From: Alphaproteobacteria bacterium
GTDB lineage: Bacteria; Pseudomonadota; Alphaproteobacteria; JAEULC01
Assembly (NCBI GenBank): GCA_023150455.1
Contig: JAKLKW010000011.1
Location: 1-51,418 of the forward strand
Length of the DNA: 51,418 nt
Direction: 5' to 3'
Part shown: positions 1 to 10,147 of the stretch, piece after piece
Position numbering within the stretch: position 1 is the stretch's first letter
How the letters are laid out: each line of letters starts with the position of its first letter
Notes under the pieces: model-generated
Told to the model about the DNA's origin: nothing
Seen by the model: the letters and a program-made list of their open reading frames with translations, nothing else
Databases searched by the model: none
Position numbers and translations under genes: made by a program

Positions 1-1586
1 GCAAGGGCGACGATGCCGTTGCGGTCCTTAAACGCGCGATCGCGCGGCGGCCCGAGATGGCGGAGCTGCATTACAATCTGGGCGTCACGTATTTCCACGC
101 GCGCAAGCCGGGTCCGGCCATCGCGGCGCTGGAGCGCGCGCTCTCGCTCAATCCGCGCTTGCGGCGCGCGGCCGTGCAGTTGGCGCAGGCCGCCCAGGCG
201 GCCTGCGACTGGGACCGGCTCGACCAGCTGATGCCCGCCGTGCACGAGGAGATTCAGGCGGCGCTCGCCGGCAAGCCCTGCCTCGTGACCCCGTTCTTCG
301 CCTTGTCGCTGCGGCTGAGCCGTCGCGAGCGCGCCGCGATCGGCGCGGCCAAGGCGCAGGACTGCGTGCGGCAATATGCGCCGGACCGCGGCGAAGGCTT
401 CGCCGCGCCGACACCGGCGGCGGATGGACGGCTGCGCATCGGGTTCCTCGGTTCGGAGTTCCGCAACCATCCGATGGCCCACATCATCGCCGGGCTGTTC
501 CCGGCGTTCGACCGGCGCGGCTTCCGCGTCACCGTGTTCTCGCACGGTCCCGACGACGGCAGTGAGTACCGGCGGCGGATCGAAAGCGGTGCCGAACGGT
601 TCGTCGAGCTGCATGGCACGCATCACGTCGAAGCGGCCCGGCGCATTGCCGCCGACGGGACGGACATCCTGGTCGATTTGAGCGCGTTCACCGCCATGGC
701 CCGGCCGGAGATCGCGGTGCTGCGGCCCGCCCCGCTGCAGGCGACGACGATGGGGCTGCCCGGCCCGACCAATGCGCCGTTCTACGACTACGTCATCGCC
801 GACCGCATCATCATCCCGCCGGAGGAAGCCGACGAGCACCGCGAGGCGCTCGTGTACCTGCCGAACAGCTACTATTTCACCGATGACCGGCAGCCGATCG
901 CGGCCGAGCGTCCGACGCGCGGCGAAGAGGGGCTGCCCGACGGTGCGTTCGTATTCACGTGCTACTGCGCGCACTTCAAGATCGAGCGCGAGAGCTTCGC
1001 GGTTTGGATGCGGTTGCTGCGCGCCGTCGCCGGTTCGATCTTGTGGCTATATCGCGAGGCGCCGGAGAGCGAGGACAATCTGCGGCGCGCGGCGGCCGAG
1101 GCAGGGATCGACCCGAGCCGGATCGTCTTCGGCCAACGGCGGCCGAAACCGGTGCATCTGGCGCGCCTGGCGCTGGCCGACCTCGGGCTCGATACACTGA
1201 CCTATGGCGGGCACACGACCACCGTCGATGCGCTTTGGGCGGGCATTCCGGTCGTGACGCGCCGCGGCGACGCCTTCGCGTCGCGGGTCGGCGCCAGCCT
1301 GCTGCAGGCGATCGGCCTGCCGGAGCTGATCGCGCCGGACCTTGCGGGCTACGAGGCGCTTGCCCTGCGCCTGGCACAGAGCCCGGGCGCGCTCGAGGCC
1401 GTGCGCGCGCGGCTGGCCGCAAACCGCCGGACCGCGCCCTTGTTCGACACCGCGCGCTTCGCACGGGGCATGGAGGAGGGCTTCCGCCGCATGTGGCAGC
1501 GCCACCTGTCCGGCGCAAAGCCCGCCACGATCGACCTTACCGGTTGGCCAAACGCGGTTCCGGGGCTTGCCGATTCAAACAGTTAG
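1..1586 (+). CDS. TPR / SPINDLY-type (GT41) O-linked glycosyltransferase, 5' partial
   Basis: The reading frame is open to the left edge: codons from base 3 onward already encode a TPR repeat, so the apparent ATG at 57 is internal and the N-terminus lies outside the window. A TPR unit (about LHYNLGVTYFHARKPGPAIA) precedes a GT41 catalytic region. Within it, a DLSAFTAMARPE segment is followed by GLPGPTNAPFYDYVIAD and then GQRRPKPVHLARLALADLGL with DTLTYGGHTTTVDALWAGIP, the C-terminal nucleotide-sugar lobe seen in SPINDLY/OGT-like proteins. Members of this family add sugars to proteins such as flagellins or adhesins; acceptor and sugar cannot be read here. It ends about 80 bases before leuS, and nothing nearby suggests its substrate. 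Confidence 0.85.
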   Translation, partial: KGDDAVAVLKRAIARRPEMAELHYNLGVTYFHARKPGPAIAALERALSLNPRLRRAAVQLAQAAQAACDWDRLDQLMPAVHEEIQAALAGKPCLVTPFFALSLRLSRRERAAIGAAKAQDCVRQYAPDRGEGFAAPTPAADGRLRIGFLGSEFRNHPMAHIIAGLFPAFDRRGFRVTVFSHGPDDGSEYRRRIESGAERFVELHGTHHVEAARRIAADGTDILVDLSAFTAMARPEIAVLRPAPLQATTMGLPGPTNAPFYDYVIADRIIIPPEEADEHREALVYLPNSYYFTDDRQPIAAERPTRGEEGLPDGAFVFTCYCAHFKIERESFAVWMRLLRAVAGSILWLYREAPESEDNLRRAAAEAGIDPSRIVFGQRRPKPVHLARLALADLGLDTLTYGGHTTTVDALWAGIPVVTRRGDAFASRVGASLLQAIGLPELIAPDLAGYEALALRLAQSPGALEAVRARLAANRRTAPLFDTARFARGMEEGFRRMWQRHLSGAKPATIDLTGWPNAVPGLADSNS

Positions 1587-1667
1587 ACCTTGCTTCGCGC
1601 TGCCCCGGCATGGAAAATCGCGCCGCATTCGGGGCCCGGGGCCCGCGAGGAACGGACAGGACGCATC

Positions 1668-4226
1668 GTGACGTCGCGCTACAACTTCCAGGAGTCCGAG
1701 ACCAGGTGGCAGGCGGTGTGGGAACAGCGCCAGGTCTTTGCCGCGCGCGAGGATCCATCGCGTCCCAAGTACTACGTGCTCGAGATGTTCCCCTATCCGT
1801 CCGGGCGCATCCACATGGGGCACGTGCGCAACTACACGCTGGGCGACGTGGTCGCGCGCTACAAACGGGCGCGCGGCTACAACGTGCTGCATCCGATGGG
1901 CTGGGACGCATTCGGCCTGCCGGCGGAGAATGCCGCGCGGGACTCGAAGATCCATCCGGCGAAGTGGACCTACGACAACATCGCCACGATGCGCGGCGAG
2001 CTGAAGCGCATGGGCCTGTCGCTCGACTGGAGCCGCGAGCTGGCGACCTGCCATCCCGGCTACTACAAGCATCAGCAGAAGCTGTTCCTCGACTTCCTCA
2101 AGGCCGGGCTGGTCGACCGCCGCGAGGCCTTCGTCAACTGGGACCCGGTCGACCACACCGTCCTGGCGAACGAGCAGGTCATCGATGGCAAGGGCTGGCG
2201 CTCGGGCGCGCCGGTCGAGAAGCGCAAGCTGGCGCAATGGTTCCTCAAGATCACCGCGTTCTCGGACGAGCTGCTGCGGGCGCTCGGCCAGCTCGACCGC
2301 TGGCCCGATAAGGTGCGCACGATGCAGGAGCACTGGATCGGCCGGTCCGAGGGTGCCTACGTGACATGGAAGGTCGCCGGCAGGGACACGGCGATCGAAG
2401 TGTTCACGACGCGGCCCGACACGCTGTTCGGCGCGTCGTTCCTGGCCTTGTCGCCGCATCATCCGTTCACCGACGAGCTGGCGCGCAAGGACGCCAAGCT
2501 CGCGGCCTTCGTCGCGGAGTGCGACCGCGCCGGAACCTCGGAGGCGGCGATCGAGGCCGCGGAGAAGATCGGCTACGACACGGGGCTCGAGGTCGAGCAT
2601 CCGCTGGCGCCCGGCCGCACCGTGCCGCTCTGGGTGGCGAACTTCGTCCTGATGGAGTATGGCGCCGGCGCGATCTTCGGCTGCCCGTCGGGCGACCAGC
2701 GCGACCTGGACTTCGCCCGCAAATACGGTTTGGACGTGATCCCGGTCGTAATGCCGCGCGACGCCGATGCGAAGACCTTCCGCATCGGCGACACGGCCTA
2801 CACGGACGACGGCGTGCTGATCAATTCGGCGTTCCTCGACGGGCTCGAGGTACCCTCCGCCAAGCGCAAGGTGATCGAGCGGCTTGAGGCGTTGCGCGGC
2901 GGCCGCGGTACGGTGCAGTACCGGCTGCGCGATTGGCTGGTGTCGCGCCAGCGCTATTGGGGTTGTCCGATCCCGGTCGTCCATTGCGACGCCTGCGGAG
3001 TCGTGCCGGTGCCGGACCGCGATTTGCCGGTGCTGCTGCCCGATGACGTCAGCTTCGAGAAGCCGGGCAATCCACTCGACCATCATCCGACCTGGAAGCA
3101 TGTCGACTGCCCGCGCTGCGGCAAGAAGGCACGCCGCGAGACCGATACCTTCGATACCTTTGTCGACTCGTCATGGTACTTCGCGCGCTACTGCAGTCCG
3201 CGCGCGGACGAGCCCGTGACGCGCGGCGCCGCGGATTACTGGCTGCCGGTCGACCAGTACGTCGGCGGGGTCGAGCACGCCATCCTGCATCTGCTGTATT
3301 CGCGCTTCTTCACCCGCGCCATGCGCATCACCGGCCACGCGAAGGTCGACGAGCCGTTCGCCGGGCTGTTCACGCAAGGGATGGTCTGCCACGAATCCTA
3401 TCGCGCGGCGGATGGGCGATGGCTCTATCCCGAGGAGATCGATCGCCAGGCCGACGGGGGCGTCGTGGAAAAGGGCACCGGCGAGCCCGTGACGGTCGGC
3501 CGCCGCGAGGTGATGAGCAAATCGAAGAAGAACGTCGTGGCCCCTAGTGCCATCATCGATGCCTATGGCGCCGATACGGCGCGCTGGTTCATGCTGTCCG
3601 ACAGCCCGCCGGAGCGCGACCTGGAATGGAGCGCCGCCGGCATCGACGGCGCGTGGCGGTTCATCAACCGCGTGTGGCGACTGATCGACGAGAACGCGGA
3701 CCGGCGCGAGGGCGCCGGCGGAGCAGCGGGCGACGGCGCCGCGATCGATCTGCGCCGGGCGACGCACGGCGCCATCCGCGACGTCACGCAGCATCTCGAA
3801 CGCTTCAAGTTCAACAGCGCGGTTGCGCGCATCCGCGAGCTGAGCAACGCGATCGAGGCGTTCACGGCCGGCGGCGCGGCCGCGCGCGCCGCGTGGCGCG
3901 AAGCGGTCGAGGCGCTGGTCAAGCTGCTCGGACCCATGATGCCGCATCTCGGCGAGGAGCTGTGGCAGGTTCTGGGCGGGAAGGGGCTGTTGTGCGAGCA
4001 GGCGTGGCCCGAGGCAGATCCGGCGCTGCTGGTCGCCGACAGCGTGGAGATCGCCGTGCAGGTGAACGGCAAGCTGCGCGCGACGGTGACCGTGCCGCGC
4101 GATGCCGCGCAGGCCGACGTGGAGAACGTCGCCCTGGCGCAGCCGGCGGTTCAACGCGCGACCGAAGGCCGCAGGCCGCGCAAGGTCATCTACCGCGCCA
4201 ATCAGGTGATCAATGTCGTGGCATAG
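1668..4226 (+). CDS. leuS: leucine--tRNA ligase
   Basis: Class I aminoacyl-tRNA synthetase that charges tRNA-Leu in the cytoplasm. The HIGH-type motif is HMGH, residues 49-52, inside [16 protein letters not shown]. The KMSKS loop is MSKSKKN near residue 619. An inserted CP1 editing domain ([20 protein letters not shown] onward) and a C-terminal anticodon-binding domain are both present. I chose the GTG at 1668: the protein then begins [15 protein letters not shown], as in the family, with a purine-rich GGACAGGA-like stretch just upstream. An in-frame start at 1590 would add about 26 unrelated residues. Predicted length is 852 aa, normal for bacterial LeuRS. The 3' end overlaps lptE by 14 bases, and the leuS-lptE-holA order is conserved in alphaproteobacteria. 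Confidence 0.97.
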   Translation: MTSRYNFQESETRWQAVWEQRQVFAAREDPSRPKYYVLEMFPYPSGRIHMGHVRNYTLGDVVARYKRARGYNVLHPMGWDAFGLPAENAARDSKIHPAKWTYDNIATMRGELKRMGLSLDWSRELATCHPGYYKHQQKLFLDFLKAGLVDRREAFVNWDPVDHTVLANEQVIDGKGWRSGAPVEKRKLAQWFLKITAFSDELLRALGQLDRWPDKVRTMQEHWIGRSEGAYVTWKVAGRDTAIEVFTTRPDTLFGASFLALSPHHPFTDELARKDAKLAAFVAECDRAGTSEAAIEAAEKIGYDTGLEVEHPLAPGRTVPLWVANFVLMEYGAGAIFGCPSGDQRDLDFARKYGLDVIPVVMPRDADAKTFRIGDTAYTDDGVLINSAFLDGLEVPSAKRKVIERLEALRGGRGTVQYRLRDWLVSRQRYWGCPIPVVHCDACGVVPVPDRDLPVLLPDDVSFEKPGNPLDHHPTWKHVDCPRCGKKARRETDTFDTFVDSSWYFARYCSPRADEPVTRGAADYWLPVDQYVGGVEHAILHLLYSRFFTRAMRITGHAKVDEPFAGLFTQGMVCHESYRAADGRWLYPEEIDRQADGGVVEKGTGEPVTVGRREVMSKSKKNVVAPSAIIDAYGADTARWFMLSDSPPERDLEWSAAGIDGAWRFINRVWRLIDENADRREGAGGAAGDGAAIDLRRATHGAIRDVTQHLERFKFNSAVARIRELSNAIEAFTAGGAAARAAWREAVEALVKLLGPMMPHLGEELWQVLGGKGLLCEQAWPEADPALLVADSVEIAVQVNGKLRATVTVPRDAAQADVENVALAQPAVQRATEGRRPRKVIYRANQVINVVA

Positions 4227-4731
4227 AAGCCGCCGGGCACTGGCAGCCCTGCTGCTCGCGGCCGCGGCCGCGGGCTGCGGCTTCCAGCCTCTTTACGGCG
4301 ACCGCAGCAGCAATGCCGACGCCGCCGCGGAGCTGGCGGCCGTGAAGATCAACACCATCTCCGACCGCAACGGGCAGATCCTGCACAACCTGCTGCTCGA
4401 CCGGATCAATTCGAAGGGCCGGCCGGCGGCGGCGCTCTACGCCCTGGATATCCAGTTGACCGAGCAGAAGGCCAGCGTCGGCATCATCAAGGACAGCACG
4501 GCGACCTTGGCGCAGCTCAGCTCGACGGCGAACTACACGCTCTACGACTTGAAGAAGAAGGTCGTCCTGCAGCAGGGGCGCAGCCGCTCGTTCACGTCGT
4601 ACAACATCGTCGAGTCCAACTTCGCCACGCTCGCGGCGGAGCACGACGCACGAGAGCGGACCTTGCGCGAGCTCGCCGACGACATCACGACCAAGGTCGC
4701 GGTGTTCCTCAGCAGCCGCAGCGGCAGCTAG
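4213..4731 (+). CDS. lptE: LPS-assembly lipoprotein LptE
   Basis: Outer-membrane lipoprotein that plugs the LptD barrel and helps insert lipopolysaccharide. The N-terminus is a lipoprotein signal: MSWHRSRR, a hydrophobic Ala/Leu stretch, then a lipobox with Cys22 followed by GFQPLYGD, which is typical of alphaproteobacterial LptE (formerly RlpB). The remaining roughly 150 residues are a small LptE-like domain. The start overlaps the end of leuS, and holA follows after 11 bases, so the three genes are probably co-transcribed. Size (172 aa) and position agree with the family; overall LptE sequence conservation is weak, so synteny and the lipobox-GFQPLYG signature carry the call. Confidence 0.9.
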   Translation: MSWHRSRRALAALLLAAAAAGCGFQPLYGDRSSNADAAAELAAVKINTISDRNGQILHNLLLDRINSKGRPAAALYALDIQLTEQKASVGIIKDSTATLAQLSSTANYTLYDLKKKVVLQQGRSRSFTSYNIVESNFATLAAEHDARERTLRELADDITTKVAVFLSSRSGS

Positions 4732-4742
4732 CGTCCGGACCC

Positions 4743-5783
4743 GTGAAGATCGCGCCGGCACGCATCGAGGCGTTCCTCAGGAAGCCCGATGCGGCGCTGC
4801 GCGCCGCCTTGATCTTCGGCCCGGACCTAGGCCTGGTCCGCGAGCGTGCCGACGCGATTGCGCGCTCGGTGGTCGCCGATGCGACGGACCCCTTCCGGAT
4901 CAGCGAGCTCGATGCGGCCGATCTTGCCGCGGATCCGCCGCGCCTTGCGGACGAGGCCGCCGCCATGTGCATGACCGGCGGGCGGCGGGTCGTGCGCGTC
5001 CGCGGCGCGGATGATCGGGTGGCCGATGTCTTCGCGCAGTTCCTCGAGGACCCGCCGGGCGATGCGCTCATCGTGGTCGAGGCGAGCGACCTGGCGCGCA
5101 GGTCGAAATTGTGCGCGGCCTTCGAAGCGGCCAGGCTTGGCGTCGCCATACCATGCTACGTCGCGGACGCGCTGGCTTTGGCGGCGGCGGCGAAGGCGGC
5201 GATGACCGCCAGGGGCCTTAAGGCGACCGACGATGCGGCTGGGGCCCTGGCGGCGCTGCTCGGGCCCGATCGCATGCTCCTGGGCGCGGAGGTGGAGAAA
5301 CTGGCCCTTTACGCCGGAAGCAGCGGCGCCATCGACCTCGACGACGTGCTGGCCTGCACTGGTGATGCCGCCGAGACTTCGGTGGACGATGCGATCGACG
5401 CGGCGCTTTCCGGCGACCGCGCCGGTGCCGATCGCGCGCTACGTCGTCTGGCGGCCGAAGGCGAGGCGCCGGTCCGCGTCCTGCGCGGGCTCGCGCGGCA
5501 TCTGTTGCGGTTGGGCAGCGTCCAGGCCCGGGTCGAGTCGGGCGAGCCGCTGGAATCGGTGTTGCGTAGCCTGCGCCCCCCGCTGTTCTTCAAGCGCGCG
5601 CCGGCCTTCCGCCGCCAGCTTCAGACCTGGCGCGGCGACCGCCTGGCCATTGCGCTGTCGCGGGCGACCCAGGCGGAACTGCGCTGCAAGGAAACAGGCC
5701 AACCCGGCCGGCTGATCTGCGAGCGGCTGTTCGTCGAGCTGACGGCCCGGGCTGGTCGTTTCGTTAGCGGAACGACACGCTGA
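4743..5783 (+). CDS. holA: DNA polymerase III subunit delta
   Basis: Clamp-loader subunit that opens the beta sliding clamp. The protein (346 aa, GTG start at 4743) begins MKIAPARIEAFLRKPDAALRA and contains LIFGPDLGLVRERADAIAR, the degenerate nucleotide-fold segment of HolA. A C-terminal helical collar domain follows, including GEAPVRVLRGLARHLLRL and RLICERLFVELTARA. It is the third gene of leuS-lptE-holA and converges on parB, 30 bases away. Length and order match alphaproteobacterial holA. Confidence 0.93.
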   Translation: MKIAPARIEAFLRKPDAALRAALIFGPDLGLVRERADAIARSVVADATDPFRISELDAADLAADPPRLADEAAAMCMTGGRRVVRVRGADDRVADVFAQFLEDPPGDALIVVEASDLARRSKLCAAFEAARLGVAIPCYVADALALAAAAKAAMTARGLKATDDAAGALAALLGPDRMLLGAEVEKLALYAGSSGAIDLDDVLACTGDAAETSVDDAIDAALSGDRAGADRALRRLAAEGEAPVRVLRGLARHLLRLGSVQARVESGEPLESVLRSLRPPLFFKRAPAFRRQLQTWRGDRLAIALSRATQAELRCKETGQPGRLICERLFVELTARAGRFVSGTTR

Positions 5784-5820
5784 CGGAATATTCCGCAGCA
5801 GGATCGAGCTGCGTCAGCTC
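5784..5820. terminator. palindromes at the holA/parB convergence
   Basis: Directly after the holA stop lies a perfect 12-bp palindrome, CGGAATATTCCG (5784-5795). It is followed by a hairpin with a 6-bp stem, GAGCTG-CGT-CAGCTC (5806-5820), that overlaps the parB stop codon. The position between converging genes suggests a bidirectional termination or mRNA 3'-end structure. There is no classical U-run, so intrinsic termination is only a possibility. Confidence 0.4.
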
Positions 5821-6743
5821 AGGGGCGGCCGCGCGGCCGACTGGCTGATGCGCTGGACGATGTCGTCGAGCTGCTCGAGGGTCTTGTAGTGGATCACCAG
5901 CTCGCCGCCGCGCCGGCCGAAGCTGATGCTGACCTTGAGGCCGAGCAGCGCACCGAGGTCGCGCTCGAGCGCGACGGTGTCGGCATCCTTGGCGGCGGGT
6001 GCGGCGCGTCCAGGGCGCGACGGCCGCGCCTGCTGCGCCAGGTGCTCGGTCTGGCGCACGTTGAGCCCCTTCTTGACGACCTGCTCGGCCAGGCCGATGG
6101 GGTCGGACGCGTTGATCAGGGCGCGGGCGTGACCGGCGCTCAGCACGGCCGATTGCACCATGTCGCGCACGGGCTGCGGCAACGACAGCAGGCGCAGCAG
6201 GTTGGCGATGTGGCTGCGGCTCTTTCCCACGGCCTGCGCCAGGCCTTCCTGCGTGTGGCCGAACTCTTCCATCAGCCGGCGGTAGCCTTCCGCCTCCTCG
6301 ATTGCCGTCAGGTCTTGGCGTTGGATGTTCTCGACCAGCGCCAGCTCCAACGCATCGCGGTCCGCGAGCTCCCGGATGACGACCGGGACCTCATGCAGCT
6401 GTGCCTGTTGCGCCGCGCGCCAGCGCCGCTCTCCCGCGATGATCTCGTACATCTGCGGCGCATCGGGATCACGGCGCACGAGGATCGGCTGCAGGATCCC
6501 TTTCTCGCGCACGGAGTCGATCAGCGATTTGAACTGCTCGTCGTCGAACCGCATGCGCGGTTGATAGCGCCCGGGCTTCAGGAGGTCGACCGGCAGCGTC
6601 CGCGACGCGGCGACGCGCTCGGTCTGCGGCGCCTCCGTGTTGTCGTCTCCCAGCAGTGCCATCAGGCCGCGACCGAGATGGGCGCGGCGCCGGTGGCCAT
6701 CGTCCGGCTGGTTGGGACGGGCTGGATTCGCAGCTTGCGTCAT
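5814..6743 (-). CDS. parB: chromosome-partitioning protein ParB
   Basis: CTP-dependent DNA clamp that loads at parS, spreads, and recruits ParA and SMC for chromosome segregation. Visible motifs in order: the N-terminal LGRGLMALLGD peptide (ParA-contact region); the CTP-binding boxes around YQPRMRFDDE and GERRWRAAQQ; ENIQRQDL; the parS-reading helix-turn-helix TQEGLAQAVGKSRSHIANLL; then a linker rich in Pro/Ala/Arg and a C-terminal dimerisation domain. Length of 309 aa is typical. It lies 13 bases downstream of parA in one operon. Two perfect parS sites occur in the same block (8114-8129 and 10095-10110), so its likely targets are visible. Confidence 0.97.
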   Translation of the reverse strand: MTQAANPARPNQPDDGHRRRAHLGRGLMALLGDDNTEAPQTERVAASRTLPVDLLKPGRYQPRMRFDDEQFKSLIDSVREKGILQPILVRRDPDAPQMYEIIAGERRWRAAQQAQLHEVPVVIRELADRDALELALVENIQRQDLTAIEEAEGYRRLMEEFGHTQEGLAQAVGKSRSHIANLLRLLSLPQPVRDMVQSAVLSAGHARALINASDPIGLAEQVVKKGLNVRQTEHLAQQARPSRPGRAAPAAKDADTVALERDLGALLGLKVSISFGRRGGELVIHYKTLEQLDDIVQRISQSAARPPLS

Positions 6744-6756
6744 CGCCGCCTCCGCT

Positions 6757-7563
6757 TTACGCCGCCAGGGCGCGTTCCCGCTTCAACATTTCGCTTGCCA
6801 AGTGGATATAGGCCTGCGCACCGGCCGATTCGAGGTCGTAGAGCAGCACGGGTTTGCCATGCGACGGCGCCTCGGATACCCGGACATTCCGCGGGATGAC
6901 CGTGTTGTAGACTTTCTCGCCGAAATAGCCCCGCACATCCTCGGCCACCAAGCCGGATAGCCGATTGCGTTTATCAAACATCGTCAATACAACCCCCTGG
7001 ATCTCCAGTTGTGGGTTTAATGACTTCCGGATGCGATCAACCGTTCGGACAAGGTGGCTGACACCTTCGAGGGCATAGAACTCGCACTGTAGCGGGACCA
7101 GGAGAGCGTCCGCCGCCACCAGCGCGTTCAGGTTCAGCAGGCCAAGGGAGGGGGGGCAGTCGACCAAGATGTAGTCGAACTGGCGCGGCGGCGGGCGCAA
7201 GGCTTCCCTGAGACGGAATTCCCGACGGGGCAAGTCAACCATTTCGATTTCTGCGCCCGAGAGATCGACGGTCGACGTCACGATGGAGAGGCCCGGAACC
7301 ATGGTCGGCTTGATTGCTGCTTCCAGCGGCGCTTCGCCGATGAGAACGTGGTAGGTGCCGACATTGCGTGACCGTGCATCGATACCGAGACCGGTGCTGG
7401 CATTGCCTTGCGGGTCCAGATCGATAACCAGCACCCGTTTATGGCAGGCGGCGATCGCGGTGGCCAAGTTCACCGCGGTCGTGGTCTTGCCGACGCCTCC
7501 CTTCTGGTTCGCGACGGCGATGATCCGCGGCTGTTGATCGATGATGATCGGCGCATCAGACAT
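6757..7563 (-). CDS. parA: chromosome-partitioning ATPase ParA (Soj)
   Basis: Walker-type DNA-binding ATPase that forms the nucleoid gradient moving ParB-parS complexes. The deviant Walker A motif is NQKGGVGKTTTAVNLA near residue 18. The Walker A' region is DYILVDCPPSLGLLNLNALV, and the Walker B-like segment is VLVIDLDPQGNASTGLG. Length is 268 aa. The start overlaps the end of rsmG by 8 bases and parB follows after 13 bases, the usual rsmG-parA-parB arrangement. The chromosomal (not plasmid) assignment follows from the neighbours mnmE, mnmG and rsmG. Confidence 0.97.
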   Translation of the reverse strand: MSDAPIIIDQQPRIIAVANQKGGVGKTTTAVNLATAIAACHKRVLVIDLDPQGNASTGLGIDARSRNVGTYHVLIGEAPLEAAIKPTMVPGLSIVTSTVDLSGAEIEMVDLPRREFRLREALRPPPRQFDYILVDCPPSLGLLNLNALVAADALLVPLQCEFYALEGVSHLVRTVDRIRKSLNPQLEIQGVVLTMFDKRNRLSGLVAEDVRGYFGEKVYNTVIPRNVRVSEAPSHGKPVLLYDLESAGAQAYIHLASEMLKRERALAA

Positions 7564-8185
7564 GGTGGAGATCCTCGAGACGCAAGATGACCCCGGTCGG
7601 ATCGGTGCGGCTTGGTATCCTGGCGGCGCGCATCTTCCAGGTTTCGGTGGCGGCCGTCAATTCGGCGTCGATGCCGCGACCCTTGAGAAACAGACAGATG
7701 CCGGCAGGTGTGAGCAAAGGCGCGGAGAGATCAAGCAATTCCGACAACGCCGCGCACGCCCGAGCAGTGACGACATCGCCGTCACGCGGCGCGAGCGTCC
7801 CCGCCCGGCAGACATGGATCGTGGTAGGCGCGCCAGTGATTCGGGATGCCTCGCGAAGGAATGCCGCTTTCCTGTGATCGGATTCGATCAAGTGGACCTG
7901 CGACGCGCCCAGGACAGCCAGGACCAGGCCGGGAAATCCTGCGCCGCTGCCGATGTCGTAGACCCGGGCGTCGGGCCGCGGCAATAGCGGAAAGAGCTGG
8001 GCCGAGTCGAAGATATGTCGCCGCCATACATCCCGCAGCGTGCTGGCCGAAACTAGATTGATCCGTCGCTGCCATTGGCCGAGCAGATCGACCAGGGCGG
8101 ACAGCCGAGCCAGTGTTTCACGTGAAACACCGGCCGCCGCCGCAAATGCCTCAGGGCTGAGCGGCTCAGCGGCGCGTTCAGGCAT
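7556..8185 (-). CDS. rsmG: 16S rRNA (guanine-N7)-methyltransferase RsmG (GidB)
   Basis: SAM-dependent methylation of 16S rRNA G527; loss is a known route to low-level streptomycin resistance in other bacteria. The SAM-binding motif [18 protein letters not shown] is present, preceded by [21 protein letters not shown], typical of GidB. Length is 209 aa. Residues 21-25, VSRET, are encoded by a perfect parS site on the plus strand at 8114-8129, so this coding stretch carries a second, non-protein function. It overlaps mnmG upstream and parA downstream by 8 bases each, implying translational coupling. Confidence 0.96.
   Translation of the reverse strand: MPERAAEPLSPEAFAAAAGVSRETLARLSALVDLLGQWQRRINLVSASTLRDVWRRHIFDSAQLFPLLPRPDARVYDIGSGAGFPGLVLAVLGASQVHLIESDHRKAAFLREASRITGAPTTIHVCRAGTLAPRDGDVVTARACAALSELLDLSAPLLTPAGICLFLKGRGIDAELTAATETWKMRAARIPSRTDPTGVILRLEDLHHV
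8114..8129. promoter_or_regulatory. parS site inside rsmG
   Basis: TGTTTCACGTGAAACA, a perfect 16-bp palindrome identical to the widely conserved bacterial parS consensus. It lies in the rsmG coding sequence, where it specifies V-S-R-E-T. It should be bound by the ParB encoded 1.4 kb away. It lies about 12.4 kb from the candidate origin. Confidence 0.93.
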
Positions 8186-10040
8186 CCACGGCCGCTTCGT
8201 CCCGGCCGACGAAACGGAGCAGGGCCACGAGCGCCGCTGGCGTCACACCGGGAATCCGTGCCGCCGCTCCTAGGGTGACTGGCCTTATATGATTGAACTT
8301 GCTTATGATTTCGGCCGATATGCTGGGAATCGTCGCATAGTCGAGATCAGCCGGAAGGCGAAGCGCCTCATCCCGCCTGAAGGCTCGAATGTCGGCCTCC
8401 TGGCGCTCAAGATAGCCCGCGTACCGGGAATCGATTTCAACTTGCTCGGCAAGGCCCGGCGAAATCTGGCCCAGCTCCGGCCATATCGCCGATAGGCGCT
8501 GGAGATCGACACTGGGATAGGCCAGGAGTTCCTCCGCCGAACGGACGGCACCATCGCGAGGCACGGGCAGGCCGTGGCGCCTCAAGACGGATGGTGACGC
8601 CTTGGCCGCCCTCAGGGCCGCCCGGGCATGTCCAAGTGACACCATCTTGGCGTCATGGGCTCGTTGCCGGGTAGCGCCGACGCATCCGACTGCGATCCCC
8701 GCTGGCGTCAGGCGTTGATCGGCGTTGTCCGCCCGCAGCAGAAGCCGGTACTCGGCGCGCGACGTGAACATGCGATAGGGCTCGGTGGTGCCGAGAGTCA
8801 CCAGATCGTCGATCATGACACCAATGTACGAGGACGCCCGGTCCAGCACGAGCTGGCTGGTCCCGGCGCAGCGCAAGGCCGCATTCACCCCTGCGACGAT
8901 GCCCTGGCCCGCCGCCTCCTCGTAGCCGGTGGTGCCATTGATCTGCCCAGCGAAAAACAAACCCTTGATCCGCTTGGTTTCCAACGTCGGCAGCAGCTCC
9001 CGCGGATCAACGAAGTCGTACTCGATGGCATAGCCGGGCCGCAGCATGACGGCACGCTTGAGGCCCGGCATGGTCCGCAGCAGGGCCGCCTGGATCTCCG
9101 CTGGCAGCGATGTCGAGATCCCGTTTGGATAGACCGTGTCGTCATCCAGCCCTTCGGGCTCTAGGAAGACTTGGTGACGGGACCGCTCGGCGAACCGCAC
9201 GACCTTGTCCTCGATCGAAGGGCAGTAGCGTGGCCCAACCGACGCGATCTGCCCGGAATACATCGGCGCCCGGTGGAGGTTCGCGCGGACCAAGGCGTGT
9301 GTCGCCGGGGTCGTTTCAGTAATGGCACAGGCGATCTGCCGCGTCTCGATGCGGTCGGTCAGGAAGGAGAATGGCTCCGGCGGCTCGTCGCCTGGCTGCG
9401 GCGTCAAGCCCGCCCAATCGATCGTGCATCCCCTCAGGCGTGGCGGCGTCCCGGTCTTGAGCCGGCCGAGCGCGAAGTTCTCCCGGTCCAGGCTCTGCGA
9501 AAGTCCGACGGACGGCGCCTCACCGACCCGGCCCGCGGGGATCGTTTCTTCCCCCATGTGGATCAGGCCCCGCAAGAACGTGCCGGTCGTCAGGACCACA
9601 CCGCCCGCGCGGACCTCCTCGCCCGAAGCGAGCTTAACCCCGGCCACCCGGCCGTCCGCGCAAACCAGATCCTCAACGGACCCCGCCCCGATGGAGAGCC
9701 CAGGCTGCTCGCCCAGCAGTGCCTGGATCGCCTGGCGGTAAAGCTTGCGGTCCGCCTGCGCCCGTGGACCCCGGACGGCCGGACCCTTGCTCCGGTTGAG
9801 CACGCGGAACTGAATGCCCGCACGGTCGATGGCCCGCGCCATGACCCCGTCCAGCGCATCGATCTCGCGGACGAGATGGCCCTTGCCCAGCCCGCCTATG
9901 GCAGGATTGCAGGACATCTCGCCGATCGTGTCCAGTCGCTGCGTCAGCAACAATGCGCGCGCGCCGACGCGTGCCGCCGCCGCCGCCGCCTCGCACCCGG
10001 CATGGCCGCCGCCGACCACAACGACATCCCACCGCGACAT
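8178..10040 (-). CDS. mnmG: tRNA uridine-5-carboxymethylaminomethyl modification enzyme MnmG (GidA)
   Basis: FAD-dependent partner of MnmE that makes the cmnm5 group on U34 of several tRNAs. The Rossmann FAD site is [20 protein letters not shown] near the N-terminus. The family segments [20 protein letters not shown] and the C-terminal helical domain (about [10 protein letters not shown] to the end) are clear. I place the start at 10040 ([12 protein letters not shown]), giving 620 aa. A longer in-frame extension to 10307 would read through the parS site and into mnmE and has no family similarity. It overlaps rsmG by 8 bases. Confidence 0.96.
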   Translation of the reverse strand: MSRWDVVVVGGGHAGCEAAAAAARVGARALLLTQRLDTIGEMSCNPAIGGLGKGHLVREIDALDGVMARAIDRAGIQFRVLNRSKGPAVRGPRAQADRKLYRQAIQALLGEQPGLSIGAGSVEDLVCADGRVAGVKLASGEEVRAGGVVLTTGTFLRGLIHMGEETIPAGRVGEAPSVGLSQSLDRENFALGRLKTGTPPRLRGCTIDWAGLTPQPGDEPPEPFSFLTDRIETRQIACAITETTPATHALVRANLHRAPMYSGQIASVGPRYCPSIEDKVVRFAERSRHQVFLEPEGLDDDTVYPNGISTSLPAEIQAALLRTMPGLKRAVMLRPGYAIEYDFVDPRELLPTLETKRIKGLFFAGQINGTTGYEEAAGQGIVAGVNAALRCAGTSQLVLDRASSYIGVMIDDLVTLGTTEPYRMFTSRAEYRLLLRADNADQRLTPAGIAVGCVGATRQRAHDAKMVSLGHARAALRAAKASPSVLRRHGLPVPRDGAVRSAEELLAYPSVDLQRLSAIWPELGQISPGLAEQVEIDSRYAGYLERQEADIRAFRRDEALRLPADLDYATIPSISAEIISKFNHIRPVTLGAAARIPGVTPAALVALLRFVGRDEAAVDA

Positions 10041-10094
10041 GCCCGGCAATCTATGAACGACGGCCCGCCCTGTCAAAACCTGTCCGGGTCGTGA

Positions 10095-10110
10095 TGTTTC
10101 ACGTGAAACA
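10095..10110. promoter_or_regulatory. parS site between mnmE and mnmG
   Basis: A second perfect TGTTTCACGTGAAACA palindrome, in the 107-bp gap between the mnmE stop and the mnmG start, 54 bases upstream of mnmG. It is 2.0 kb from the site in rsmG and about 10.5 kb from the candidate origin. Its position in the mnmG 5' region means ParB loading could also influence mnmG-rsmG-parAB expression (inference). Confidence 0.93.
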
Positions 10111-10147
10111 TTTACAAGATCTAGTATGCTTGGTCGCGGAGTAGCGC

